In this document: piece by piece, positions 26,389-35,037 of the stretch
How positions within the stretch are numbered: position 1 is the stretch's first letter
Layout of the letters: every line of letters begins with the position of its first letter
Assembly (NCBI GenBank): GCA_030148705.1
Contig: JASBSY010000002.1
Span: 1 to 64,000 of the forward strand
DNA: 64,000 bases
Direction of reading: 5' to 3'
From: Pukyongia sp.
Lineage (GTDB): Bacteria > Bacteroidota > Bacteroidia > Flavobacteriales > Flavobacteriaceae
Position numbers and translations under genes: made by a program
Notes under the pieces: model-generated
What the model was told of the DNA's origin: nothing
The model's input: only the letters and a program-made list of their open reading frames with translations
The model's database searches: none

Positions 26389-27294
26389 TTATCCGCCGAA
26401 ACGCCCTCCACCTCTTCGACCTCCGCGGCCTCGGAAATTCTCGCGCATTTCATCCATCTTTTCTTTGATGATGCGGTTGTATTCTTCGCGGGTCACTTCA
26501 TCTCCTTTGGTCGGTGCGCTGATGTTTTCAGCATCTTTGGCATTAAGAACTATTTTAGAACACAGGATGGTGGTTCTATGCATATTGAGTTCCAGGATGA
26601 GTCCCGGAAGTCCTGCGTATTCTCCCGGTCCGTGGCCAACAGGTATCTGGGGGGTAAACCAGGCGGTAACAATCACTTCTTCCGGAATTTCAATTTCGTC
26701 GAAGGGATCGCGCTCGGTACCGGTACTGTCTTTGGCTTTATTAGTTTCACTCAGCTCCTCTCCATCTTTTTTCTCCTTGTCGTCATTATCGCGGTTTCGT
26801 CTTCTGGCCATGCTGTAATCGTTTTCATCGATCTCCTTAACCGCAGTGGCTTTTATCGCCAGGTATTGTCCTATTTGTTTGGATTCCTTTGTGATGGTCC
26901 AATCGAGATTGGTTAAGGTATCATTGATAAGGAATTGTTTTCCGAAGAATTCCCTTTCTTCAAGGATTTGATTCTTTTTTAGGTTCTTGTACTGTTTTCC
27001 TGCCGAAAAACTGTTCATCATCATCCCAAAACCTCCGCTTCCTGCTCCTGCTTCCAGTTTTTCCTCCTCTTTATAAACAGATTCGTGAGCGTTGAATGTA
27101 AGGATATAGGTCTTTTCGAGGAAGTTCTTCATTCGCTCGGCGATCTGACGTTTCATATCTTCACTCATATCCCTTCCGCCGAAATTATCCATATCGACGG
27201 TTGTTTTGGCTTCGTAATAGGCAACCCCATTGATATTTTGGGCAAAAGTGGTTACGCAAAATATGAGGGTAATAATCAGGCTTAGTGGTTTCAT
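26389..27294 (-). CDS. GLPGLI family exported protein, Gly/Arg-rich tail
   Basis: A 301-residue secreted protein from ATG 27294 (MKPLSLIITLIFCVTTFAQ signal peptide); an upstream in-frame start at 27327 would precede the signal peptide and is rejected. The family motif GEYAGLPGLILELN is present after PVGHGPG. Residues ~130-190 include an acidic/basic low-complexity loop, and the C-terminus is Arg/Gly-rich (FRGRGGRRGGGRFGG). It is paralogous to the next gene upstream. The function of GLPGLI proteins is unknown; they are often next to TonB-dependent receptors, as here. Confidence 0.88.
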   Translation of the reverse strand: MKPLSLIITLIFCVTTFAQNINGVAYYEAKTTVDMDNFGGRDMSEDMKRQIAERMKNFLEKTYILTFNAHESVYKEEEKLEAGAGSGGFGMMMNSFSAGKQYKNLKKNQILEEREFFGKQFLINDTLTNLDWTITKESKQIGQYLAIKATAVKEIDENDYSMARRRNRDNDDKEKKDGEELSETNKAKDSTGTERDPFDEIEIPEEVIVTAWFTPQIPVGHGPGEYAGLPGLILELNMHRTTILCSKIVLNAKDAENISAPTKGDEVTREEYNRIIKEKMDEMRENFRGRGGRRGGGRFGG

Positions 27295-27394
27295 CTTAGA
27301 AAATTTTATGTACGTATCGGGCAACAAATTACACCAATTGTTACAATTAGCTTGGACACAAATTTTCTTAAATGGTTTAATCGTCTAAAAATAA

Positions 27395-28222
27395 TTAGCC
27401 GCCTATTCGAATTTTGAATACATTTCCTTCACCACCGCGCCTGCTGTCGTTACTAAATTGTTCCTGCATTTCCTTCATTTTCTTCTCGCGGATTTGTTCG
27501 AATTCCTTGCGACTCACCACTTTTCCTGTATTGGGAATAGCTATTTCTGAAGCCTTCTCGGGGTTGAGGACTATTTTGGAGCAGAGTATGGTTTGTTCTC
27601 CATCGTTGATCTCCAGGATTAGCCCCGGCAGGCCCCAGAATTCGGATGGCCCGTGTTTAACCGGTATATCCAGCGTATACCAGGCTGTGGTGACCCGGGT
27701 TCTGGTAGTGCTTACCAGACTGTCGGTTGTACTGTCGAAGATCTGGTCGGTAACATCTTCGCTAAAGGTTGCTTTGAAGCAGGTATAATTTCCAATGTTC
27801 TTGGTATCTTTCTCGAGTTTCCAATCCAGTTTTTCCGGTTTATCCTCAATAAGAAACTCCTTACCCATAAGTTCGGTTTCCCGCAAATAGCTGTCGGTGG
27901 TGACGTTTCTGTATATAACGTCCGTATTGCCCGACAAAACAATGTTGATTCCCCCCGCAGATGCCGGGGCGGGCCCTTCGAGTTTTTCAACTTCGGTGTA
28001 CAGCGACTCGTGTTGGTTGAAATTGAGGGTATATTCCCGCTGGAACTGTTGTTTTAATTTTGCTGCCAGTTGTTTCTGCATTTCTGAATTCACCTGAGAA
28101 CTGTCCATTGCCAGATCGAATTTACGATCGGTCTTATAGGTTGCGATTCCGCGGAACTCCTGTGCGAATAGTGAGGTCACCCACAAAGAGAGAATCAGGG
28201 AGAGTGTAATGGGAACTTTCAT
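27395..28222 (-). CDS. GLPGLI family exported protein
   Basis: A 275-residue secreted protein from ATG 28222 (signal peptide ending SLFAQ). It carries PVKHGPSEFWGLPGLILEINDG near residue 200 and shares the overall pattern of its downstream paralogue: NFNQHESLY near residue 70, a KEFLIED segment and ILCSKIVLNPEKA. It is first in the group GLPGLI, GLPGLI, beta-barrel and divergent from the two-component system. A shared regulatory region of ~120 bp lies upstream. Confidence 0.88.
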   Translation of the reverse strand: MKVPITLSLILSLWVTSLFAQEFRGIATYKTDRKFDLAMDSSQVNSEMQKQLAAKLKQQFQREYTLNFNQHESLYTEVEKLEGPAPASAGGINIVLSGNTDVIYRNVTTDSYLRETELMGKEFLIEDKPEKLDWKLEKDTKNIGNYTCFKATFSEDVTDQIFDSTTDSLVSTTRTRVTTAWYTLDIPVKHGPSEFWGLPGLILEINDGEQTILCSKIVLNPEKASEIAIPNTGKVVSRKEFEQIREKKMKEMQEQFSNDSRRGGEGNVFKIRIGG

Positions 28223-28279
28223 GATTTTGGTTTTTTTAATTTCTGAATACAAAGATGGGGTATCTCAATATCAAATTGA

Positions 28280-28307
28280 GTTAAGCTGTGTTAACGAGTG
28301 TTAACGA
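28280..28307. promoter_or_regulatory. Three GTTAA boxes at 10-bp spacing (response-regulator site)
   Basis: GTTAA occurs at 28280, 28290 and 28300; the last two are part of a perfect tandem GTGTTAACGA (28288-28307). Direct half-sites spaced 10 bp on one face of the helix are typical of OmpR-family regulators, comparable to the CpxR site GTAAA-N5-GTAAA. The boxes lie just upstream of the -33 element of the kinase promoter and between the divergent GLPGLI gene and the kinase. Confidence 0.6.
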
Positions 28308-28311
28308 TTCA

Positions 28312-28341
28312 TTGCTCCCCGATGAATAGTTCCTACTTTTA
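28312..28341 (+). promoter_or_regulatory. Promoter of the histidine kinase gene
   Basis: TTG (28312-28314), a 19-nt spacer and TACTTTTA (28334-28341, 7 of 8 to TAnnTTTG). The -7 box ends 4 nt before the ATG at 28346, predicting a leaderless or nearly leaderless transcript. Confidence 0.6.
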
Positions 28342-28345
28342 AGCC

Positions 28346-29821
28346 ATGAACAATTTGAAATACAAAGGAATCCTGTACTTTATCGCCGCGGTAATCCTGG
28401 CGACACTGTGTATTCAGGTGTATTGGAACTATCGGAATTATGAGACCGGCAAACAACAGCTTATAAACGATGTTCAGACCAGTTTAGACAATGCGGTGGA
28501 TGGTTATTATACCGATTTGGCCAAAAACAGGCCCTTTAACCTGTGGAAGGACAGTGTGAATGTCGAGATGAAGCATCGCTTCGCGCAGCGAACGACAGTT
28601 TACGATACGCTGTCTAAAGACAAACAATTAAACATCAGGTTAAAGAATGTTCCCAGTAAGGTTTCTCTCATTCGAACTGCAGATGTCGATTCTACAGGCT
28701 TTAGTTTTACAATCTCTGATTCCTTCGCACCGCAGGAGGAACGCATGTTACTTAGATATATCGATAGTGTTTCCAATCCCATAGAATCCCTTTCCTCAAA
28801 GATATTCGTCTCATTCGTGGAAGACACTTTGTCGCTTAGCAGGATTGACAGCCTGCTTGGCCTGGAACTTGCGCGAAAGAACATTAAGATCGATTACGGG
28901 ATGAGCTATGAAGGAATCATGGGACTCACACAAAAGATACGTCCGGAGGCCATTGATCGGTCTAAACTGGAAACACAGTCGCGTTCGCCTTTTGTGTTTC
29001 ACGACAATATAATTCGGATCCATTTCAGCAATATTACCTTCACCATCCTGAAGAAGAACCTGCTGGGGATATTGTTATCGTTCTTGCTGCTGGGTGCCGT
29101 GATTGCCTGTTTGCTGTATTTGCTGGGGATTATCAATAAGCAAAAGCAACTGGCAGAAGTAAAGAACGACCTTATTAATAATATCACCCACGAATTCAAG
29201 ACCCCTATAGCCACGATTGGGGTCGCCATGGAAGCAATCCGGGATTTTAATGAGAGTGGCGATATGAAAAAGAACCAACGGTATGCAAAAATTTCGCAGG
29301 AACAGGTGGACAAACTAAACAACATGGTGGAAAAGCTGCTGGAAACAGCAACCCTGGACAGCGAAAAACTCGCCCTGAATTTTGAGGCAGTGGATCTTGT
29401 GGATTTGCTTCGAAGGGCCTCTAACAAAGATGGAATTTCACAATCACCCTACCAGATCGTCTTTAACTCCTCCGAGGAGGAAATACCCTATAGTGTAGAT
29501 GTTTTTCACTTCGAAAATGCCATTAATAACATCATAGACAATGCGATAAAGTACGGAGGAGATGAGATTTCGGTTGGAATAGAAAAGCGGAAAGAAGGCA
29601 TTAGGATTGCGATAAGCGATAACGGCAATTCCCTTTCAGAAACGCATAAAAAACAAATCTTCGAAAAGTTCTACAGGGTTCCTAAGGGAAACACTCACGA
29701 CGTAAAGGGCTTTGGAATCGGGCTTTACTACACAAAAAAGATCATAGAAAAGCACGATGGCACTATTACCTTACATCTTGACGCACTCACTACATTTGAA
29801 ATAATTTTGCCACATGTCTAA
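28346..29821 (+). CDS. Sensor histidine kinase
   Basis: A 491-residue kinase with TM1 at ~8-27, a ~210-residue periplasmic region without a known sensor fold, and TM2 at ~238-262. The HisKA domain has the phosphorylated His in NNITHEFKTPIAT (His282), and the HATPase domain has AINNIIDNAIKYGG (N box), ISDNG and KGFGIGLYYTKKI (G boxes). It autophosphorylates and drives the OmpR-type partner, whose gene overlaps its 3' end by 8 nt. The signal is unknown; the divergent GLPGLI/beta-barrel genes suggest an envelope cue. Confidence 0.93.
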   Translation: MNNLKYKGILYFIAAVILATLCIQVYWNYRNYETGKQQLINDVQTSLDNAVDGYYTDLAKNRPFNLWKDSVNVEMKHRFAQRTTVYDTLSKDKQLNIRLKNVPSKVSLIRTADVDSTGFSFTISDSFAPQEERMLLRYIDSVSNPIESLSSKIFVSFVEDTLSLSRIDSLLGLELARKNIKIDYGMSYEGIMGLTQKIRPEAIDRSKLETQSRSPFVFHDNIIRIHFSNITFTILKKNLLGILLSFLLLGAVIACLLYLLGIINKQKQLAEVKNDLINNITHEFKTPIATIGVAMEAIRDFNESGDMKKNQRYAKISQEQVDKLNNMVEKLLETATLDSEKLALNFEAVDLVDLLRRASNKDGISQSPYQIVFNSSEEEIPYSVDVFHFENAINNIIDNAIKYGGDEISVGIEKRKEGIRIAISDNGNSLSETHKKQIFEKFYRVPKGNTHDVKGFGIGLYYTKKIIEKHDGTITLHLDALTTFEIILPHV

Positions 29822-30497
29822 CAACACAAAGATACTGTTAGCCGAAGACGAACCTTCCCTGGGCCAGATCGTACAAGAAAGTCTGGAAACCCGTGGCTAC
29901 GAGGTGCGCCTCTGTAAGGATGGTATTCAGGCAGAAGCGGCTTTCCGGGAGTTTGCTCCCGCATTGCTTGTACTGGATGTAATGATGCCTAAACTCGACG
30001 GGTTTTCGCTTGCGAGAAAAATACGCAAGGAGGACAACGATATCCCCATAATTTTTTTGACGGCAAAATCGCAAACCCGCGACGTGGTGGAAGGATTTAA
30101 TCTGGGTGCAAACGATTACCTGAAAAAACCATTCAGCATGGAGGAACTGATCGTGCGTATTGAAAACCAGTTGAGTAAAAAGAATCTTATAAGTGCCGAG
30201 GCTGAATGTGTGATTGGACGTTATACTTTTGAACCAAAGAACCAGTTATTGATATTCCAAAGCGAAGCGGCAGTGCAACTTACACATCGTGAATCGGAGT
30301 TGTTATACCACCTCCATCAGACTAAAAATGAAGTGCTGGACCGCTCCTTTATCCTGAAGAAGTTATGGAAGAACGACGATTTTTTCAGTGGCCGAAGCAT
30401 GGATGTGTTTATCAGTAAACTGCGGAAAAAGTTAGCACGCGACCCCAATGTACAAATCGTAAACGTTCGCGGCTACGGCTACAAACTAATTTGCTGA
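29814..30497 (+). CDS. OmpR-family response regulator
   Basis: A 227-residue regulator. The receiver domain has acidic residues in LLAEDEP, the phosphoacceptor in LLVLDVMMPK (Asp55), T in FLTAKS and K in DYLKKPF. The C-terminal winged helix (~130-226) has LTHRESELLYHL, RSMDVFISKLRKKL and NVRGYGYKL. It overlaps the kinase gene by 8 nt. Likely targets are the three GTTAA boxes upstream of the kinase, which would give autoregulation and control of the divergent GLPGLI genes. Confidence 0.94.
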   Translation: MSNNTKILLAEDEPSLGQIVQESLETRGYEVRLCKDGIQAEAAFREFAPALLVLDVMMPKLDGFSLARKIRKEDNDIPIIFLTAKSQTRDVVEGFNLGANDYLKKPFSMEELIVRIENQLSKKNLISAEAECVIGRYTFEPKNQLLIFQSEAAVQLTHRESELLYHLHQTKNEVLDRSFILKKLWKNDDFFSGRSMDVFISKLRKKLARDPNVQIVNVRGYGYKLIC

Positions 30498-30528
30498 TTT
30501 CTTCGTTGCTTTTTGTATATTGTTTTTT

Positions 30529-31323
30529 ATGAAAGGCCCTCTTTTGGTTTTACTGCTTTGGTGTGTTACAGCTCCTGCCCAGTTGTGGAACGAAGTCACC
30601 ACTACTCCCCTGATCGCCGACAGCTTTGAAGGTATCGACACCTATAACAATGTATACTATATCAGAGATATGGTGTTATATAAAACCGGGGTGCAGGGGC
30701 GTTACGAATTCCGGGATTACCAACTGGGGCCAATAAGTACGGTAGATATTATCAACCCTTTGAACATCGTGCTGTTCTACGAACAGGTGAACACGGTGAT
30801 TTTACTGGACAACAGGCTGAATGAAATCGAGCGAATAAATTTCAATACCCTTCCCGAATTTATCAATATAAGTGCAGCTAAAAACGCTGGAAATAACAGG
30901 TTGTGGATCTTTAACGTAGATTCCCAGCAACTGGAGTTATACAATTACAGAAGCGGATTAAAAACAGCTATTTCCCAACCTCTAAGCGGGAACTTTGAAG
31001 CTTTGGTTAGCGATTTCAACTACTGTTATGTGTTAACGGAAAACAGCCTCCTGAGTTATAATGTCTATGGCAGTTTTCTGAATGAGATCGCATTGGAAGG
31101 ATGCCGCAACATTTCGCTCTTTAACGATCGGATTTTTGTGGTGACCGAAGCAGAAAATATAATGATAAAAAAGGGATTCAGTGAAACTGAAGTGCAGTTT
31201 GAAGCCTTAAAGCTTCCGCTCCCCGAAAACAGCATAAAAGACTTGCAGCTTACGCAGGATTTCCTGTATATTTATGACGGAAATAACATCCGTGGCTTTT
31301 CACTAACCAAACCAAAGAAGTAA
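30529..31323 (+). CDS. Exported protein of unknown function, beta-propeller-like
   Basis: A 264-residue protein from ATG 30529 (MKGPLLVLLLWCVTAPAQ signal peptide); a TTG three codons earlier is possible. The mature part is a run of short beta-strand segments (NVYYIRDMVLYKTG, NRLWIFNVDSQQLELYNYRSG, YCYVLTENSLLSYN, DFLYIYDGNNIRGF) consistent with a beta-propeller. I recognise no named family beyond that. It lies between the response regulator and the deoxynucleoside kinase gene, 5 nt before the latter. Confidence 0.75.
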   Translation: MKGPLLVLLLWCVTAPAQLWNEVTTTPLIADSFEGIDTYNNVYYIRDMVLYKTGVQGRYEFRDYQLGPISTVDIINPLNIVLFYEQVNTVILLDNRLNEIERINFNTLPEFINISAAKNAGNNRLWIFNVDSQQLELYNYRSGLKTAISQPLSGNFEALVSDFNYCYVLTENSLLSYNVYGSFLNEIALEGCRNISLFNDRIFVVTEAENIMIKKGFSETEVQFEALKLPLPENSIKDLQLTQDFLYIYDGNNIRGFSLTKPKK

Positions 31324-31328
31324 GATTT

Positions 31329-31949
31329 ATGCACGTTGCCATTGCAGGAAACATAGGTTCCGGAAAAACTACCTTAACCCGTTTACTAGCCAAACACTAC
31401 AAGTGGAAAGCCCATTACGAAGATGTGGAGGACAACCCTTATCTGGATGACTTTTACAACCAGATGGAACGCTGGAGTTTTAACCTCCAGATCTATTTTC
31501 TCAACAGTCGTTTCAGGCAAATCCTCGATATCCGTGAAAGCGGAAAGAATATCATCCAGGACAGGACCATTTACGAGGACGCCTACATTTTCGCTCCCAA
31601 TCTACACGCCATGGGCCTGATGACCAATCGCGACTATGAGAACTACCGTTCCCTCTTTGATCTTATGGAAAGTGTTACTGAAGGGCCGGACCTCTTAATT
31701 TACCTGCGCAGCAGCATTCCAAACCTCGTTCAGCAAATACACGCCCGGGGCAGGGAGTATGAGAACAGTATCAGTATTGATTATCTCAGCCGGTTGAACG
31801 AACGTTACGAAGCCTGGATCCAGCAATACGACAAGGGCAACCTAATTGTATTCGACGTAGACAACATAAATTTTGTGGACAACCCCGAGCATCTCGGCCT
31901 GGTTGTAAGCAAGATCGATGCAGAGATTCACGGCTTATTTAAAACTTAA
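31329..31949 (+). CDS. Deoxynucleoside kinase
   Basis: A 206-residue kinase of the dNK/dGK-dCK family that phosphorylates deoxynucleosides for salvage. It shows the P-loop GNIGSGKT (7-14), the substrate-binding ED-x-ED-N motif, the DRTIYED segment (equivalent of the DRS motif, ~residue 78) and a lid region with Arg (IHARGREYE). It fits the standard length of bacterial dNKs. Confidence 0.92.
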   Translation: MHVAIAGNIGSGKTTLTRLLAKHYKWKAHYEDVEDNPYLDDFYNQMERWSFNLQIYFLNSRFRQILDIRESGKNIIQDRTIYEDAYIFAPNLHAMGLMTNRDYENYRSLFDLMESVTEGPDLLIYLRSSIPNLVQQIHARGREYENSISIDYLSRLNERYEAWIQQYDKGNLIVFDVDNINFVDNPEHLGLVVSKIDAEIHGLFKT

Positions 31950-31996
31950 CATTTCACTCACATATTATCGTCTATTTTGTGGTTATTTTGCCTCGA

Positions 31997-34042
31997 ATGG
32001 CAAAGCTGTACAACACAAAATACTATCACCGGGATCTTTCCTGGTTGCGATTTAACCATCGCGTACTTCAGGAGGCTGCAGACAATCGGAATCCGTTGTA
32101 CGAACGCATCAAATTTTTAGCAATCTTCTCTTCCAATCTTGACGAATTCTTCAGGGTAAGAGTATCCGATATCCGCCAGATAAAACACCTGGATAAGCCG
32201 CTTCGGAAAAAATTAATCACCAAACCCAACAAGGTTCTAAGGGAAATACGCAAACAGGTGGATATTCAGCAGGAAGAATTTGGCCGTATTTTCAACGAGC
32301 AGATCATCCCAGAGTTGAAAATGAACGACATTTACCTTATAAACGACAAGGAATTCTCACCATCGCAAAAGGAAATAGTAAAATCCTATTATCGTGAAAA
32401 CCTGGCCGACGAATTAAAAGTAGATCGTATTAGGGTCCCAACTAAAAATCCGGTGTTTATCGAAAATGAAGCCTTGTACCTGGTAGGGTTTATTTCGGAA
32501 GACGAATTTATCCTGGTGCAGGTCCCTAAATCGGTGCCACGCTTCTTTTGTTTTCCGAAGCAAAACGGCAAATACCATATCACCTTTATTGATGACATCA
32601 TAAAGTATATGCTGAAGCAGAAATCTGAAATCGGCGCAAAGGTGTCATTCCACGAGATCAAGAAGTCGCGCGATGCGGAATTATACATAGAAGATGAGTT
32701 TTCGGGGAATTTAAAGACCAAGGTGGAAGAGGCGTTAAGACGGCGGGAAACGGGCCAGGCTACACGATTTTTGGTTGATGAATCCATGCCGAAAAAACAG
32801 CAGCAAGTACTCATGAAAGCGCTTGATGTATCGGATGCTGATATCATCCAGGGTGCCAGGTATCATAACTTCAGGGATTTCTTTAAGTTTCCCAATCCAA
32901 CAAATAAAGACCTGAAAATCGAGCCGCTTGAGCCACTGCCACATCCTGTACTGGCCAATTGTGAGAATATAATGGAGGAGCTGGATAAGAAAGACCAGTT
33001 GTTACACTTCCCGTATCAATCCTTCGAGCCGCTGATCAGGTTTATCGAACAGGCAGCTGAAGACCCCGAGGTTACTAAACTGAAGATCACTATTTACAGG
33101 GCTGCGGAAGAATCCAGGCTGAATGATGCCATTGCCAGAGCAGCAAAGAACGGCAAACAGGTGGTTGTCTTTATTGAGGTAAAGGCGCGGTTCGACGAGG
33201 TGAACAATCTAAAATGGGGGGAGATCTTCAAGGAGCAGGGTGCCAAGGTAATTTACAGTTTTCCGGCTATTAAAGTACATTCGAAGATATTCTACGTGGA
33301 AAAGGAAACCGATAAAAAGATCAGGAAATACGCTTATATAGGCACAGGTAATTTTAACGAGGATACCGCCAAAATATACACCGATTTCGGTTTGTTCACC
33401 TCCAACAAAGAGATCGCCGATGATATCGACAAGGTATTCGGAGTGCTTGAAGGAACCATCATTCTACCCAGGCCCGAGAATTTACTAATTGCCCCCTTCA
33501 CACTGCGCGAAACCTTTACGGCCCGTGTGAAACAGGAGATTAGGAATGCCCAATCGGGCAAGGATGCTTTCATTATCGCAAAGATGAACAGCCTGGAGGA
33601 TGAAAAAATGATCGATCTTCTCTACGAAGCAAGTAAGGCAGGAGTAAACATTAAACTCATTGTAAGAGGAATCTGCTGTCTTATTCCCGGTGTGGAAGGC
33701 CAGAGTGAAAATATAGAGATCATCAGTATTATCGACAGGTTCCTGGAGCACGGCCGGGTATTTATCTTTGGAAACGACGGCGACCCCCTTTACTTCATTG
33801 GGTCTGCAGATTGGATGAAGCGAAATCTAAATCACAGAATAGAAGTGGTTACTCCCGTTTTGGATGAAAATATAAAAACAAAGCTCCGCCAAATAATCGA
33901 CATCCAGCTTAAGGATAATTCGAAGGCCAGGATCTTAGATGATTCTCAGGCCAATGAGTATCGGTCGAATAATAAAACACCGCTGCGATCGCAATACGCC
34001 ATATACGATCATTTCAGAGAAGAACTCAACTCCTGGCGATAA
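31997..34042 (+). CDS. ppk1: Polyphosphate kinase 1
   Basis: A 681-residue enzyme from ATG 31997 (MAKLYNTKYYHRDLSWLRFNHRV); a GTG at 31979 would add six residues. It polymerises ATP gamma-phosphate into polyphosphate. The autophosphorylated His is in AIKVHSKIFYVEK (~residue 430) and the second catalytic His in LEHGRVFIFGN (~590). The four PPK1 domains can be followed in order. Its 3' end overlaps the convergent App1 gene by 17 nt. Confidence 0.96.
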   Translation: MAKLYNTKYYHRDLSWLRFNHRVLQEAADNRNPLYERIKFLAIFSSNLDEFFRVRVSDIRQIKHLDKPLRKKLITKPNKVLREIRKQVDIQQEEFGRIFNEQIIPELKMNDIYLINDKEFSPSQKEIVKSYYRENLADELKVDRIRVPTKNPVFIENEALYLVGFISEDEFILVQVPKSVPRFFCFPKQNGKYHITFIDDIIKYMLKQKSEIGAKVSFHEIKKSRDAELYIEDEFSGNLKTKVEEALRRRETGQATRFLVDESMPKKQQQVLMKALDVSDADIIQGARYHNFRDFFKFPNPTNKDLKIEPLEPLPHPVLANCENIMEELDKKDQLLHFPYQSFEPLIRFIEQAAEDPEVTKLKITIYRAAEESRLNDAIARAAKNGKQVVVFIEVKARFDEVNNLKWGEIFKEQGAKVIYSFPAIKVHSKIFYVEKETDKKIRKYAYIGTGNFNEDTAKIYTDFGLFTSNKEIADDIDKVFGVLEGTIILPRPENLLIAPFTLRETFTARVKQEIRNAQSGKDAFIIAKMNSLEDEKMIDLLYEASKAGVNIKLIVRGICCLIPGVEGQSENIEIISIIDRFLEHGRVFIFGNDGDPLYFIGSADWMKRNLNHRIEVVTPVLDENIKTKLRQIIDIQLKDNSKARILDDSQANEYRSNNKTPLRSQYAIYDHFREELNSWR

Positions 34043-35036
34043 AGCCATTTTCCCTGGCGTGGGCAATTGCGTCTTCGCTCGTTTCAACCAGTAGTGCAGG
34101 TGTGGTCTTGTAGGATTCGAATAGGCCCTTAATTCGCAGCATCTTCTTCTTATGCCTAACCGACCGAAGATAGATGGCTTTGATCCTTTGGGGGTATTGC
34201 TCTGCGATTTCGATGTAGATATCTGCGTCGTGTTCACCACTATCTCCTATAAGAATAAACGGCAACTCCGGGTAGGTTTCTAAAATATCGAGAATCTCCC
34301 GCTGTTTTTGGGGTTTTTCATCAGGCTGCTTCTTTCGAAAGGGCATAGGAAGGTTTCTAAGGAGTACCGGCCCCTTTGGAAAATTGTTTGCCTTGAGAAA
34401 TACTTCGAGGTATCGGTACATATTCCACGGACTATGACTTACATAGAAAACAGGATTCGCTCGTCGCCCATCGTGACCGCGATGCAGCAACTGATAGAAT
34501 TCGGCTGCCCCTTTTAAGGGCGATCGGCCCTCCGCATTTTTAAAGAATGTATTCATCAGGAGTTTTAATTTTAAGAAGGATGTAACCCCGGTATGCAGGA
34601 TGGTGTCGTCTATATCGCTAATTACCCCGAAAGTTGCATCAGGAGAGGGGATTAACATAGCTGCCGGAAACTTATTGTCGTTATTGATCACCCAGTCCGG
34701 CCGACGGGAATCGAAGGCCAACTCACACTGCAACCAGCCTTCTTCATTAGAGATCTCCGTCAGGCCGGAGGCAGTTTCCTTTATTTTGAAATATCCGTGT
34801 TTATCGGTTTCAGTATAATAGACCGTGTCATCGGGAAGCGTAATCTTCAAGGTGGTAAAACGAACCTCATCTGCCTCAAAACGCTTTATGGAATTCTTCA
34901 GTAATCCGAAGAAACTATCTTTGGTGAGATCGATATTCTCATCCTCCAGAGCTCTTCCGCGAAGGTAAAAGGACGTACCGGTGCCGTAACTCTGGAAGGC
35001 TATAATTTGTAATGGGTCTTTTTTGAACCAACCCAT
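34026..35036 (-). CDS. App1 family phosphatidate phosphatase-like protein (DUF2183)
   Basis: A 336-residue HAD-type phosphatase with the catalytic motif VISDIDDTILHTGVTSF (~residue 138), matching the DxDxT nucleophile of App1/LNS2 proteins. Later conserved blocks are FYVSHSPWNMYRYLEVFL, GPVLLRNL and FILIGDSGEHDADIY. Yeast App1 dephosphorylates phosphatidate; the bacterial substrate is unproven. The start lies 1 nt before the stop of the DUF4010 gene, so the two are probably cotranscribed. Confidence 0.9.
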   Translation of the reverse strand: MGWFKKDPLQIIAFQSYGTGTSFYLRGRALEDENIDLTKDSFFGLLKNSIKRFEADEVRFTTLKITLPDDTVYYTETDKHGYFKIKETASGLTEISNEEGWLQCELAFDSRRPDWVINNDNKFPAAMLIPSPDATFGVISDIDDTILHTGVTSFLKLKLLMNTFFKNAEGRSPLKGAAEFYQLLHRGHDGRRANPVFYVSHSPWNMYRYLEVFLKANNFPKGPVLLRNLPMPFRKKQPDEKPQKQREILDILETYPELPFILIGDSGEHDADIYIEIAEQYPQRIKAIYLRSVRHKKKMLRIKGLFESYKTTPALLVETSEDAIAHARENGFIARS

Positions 35037-35037
35037 A

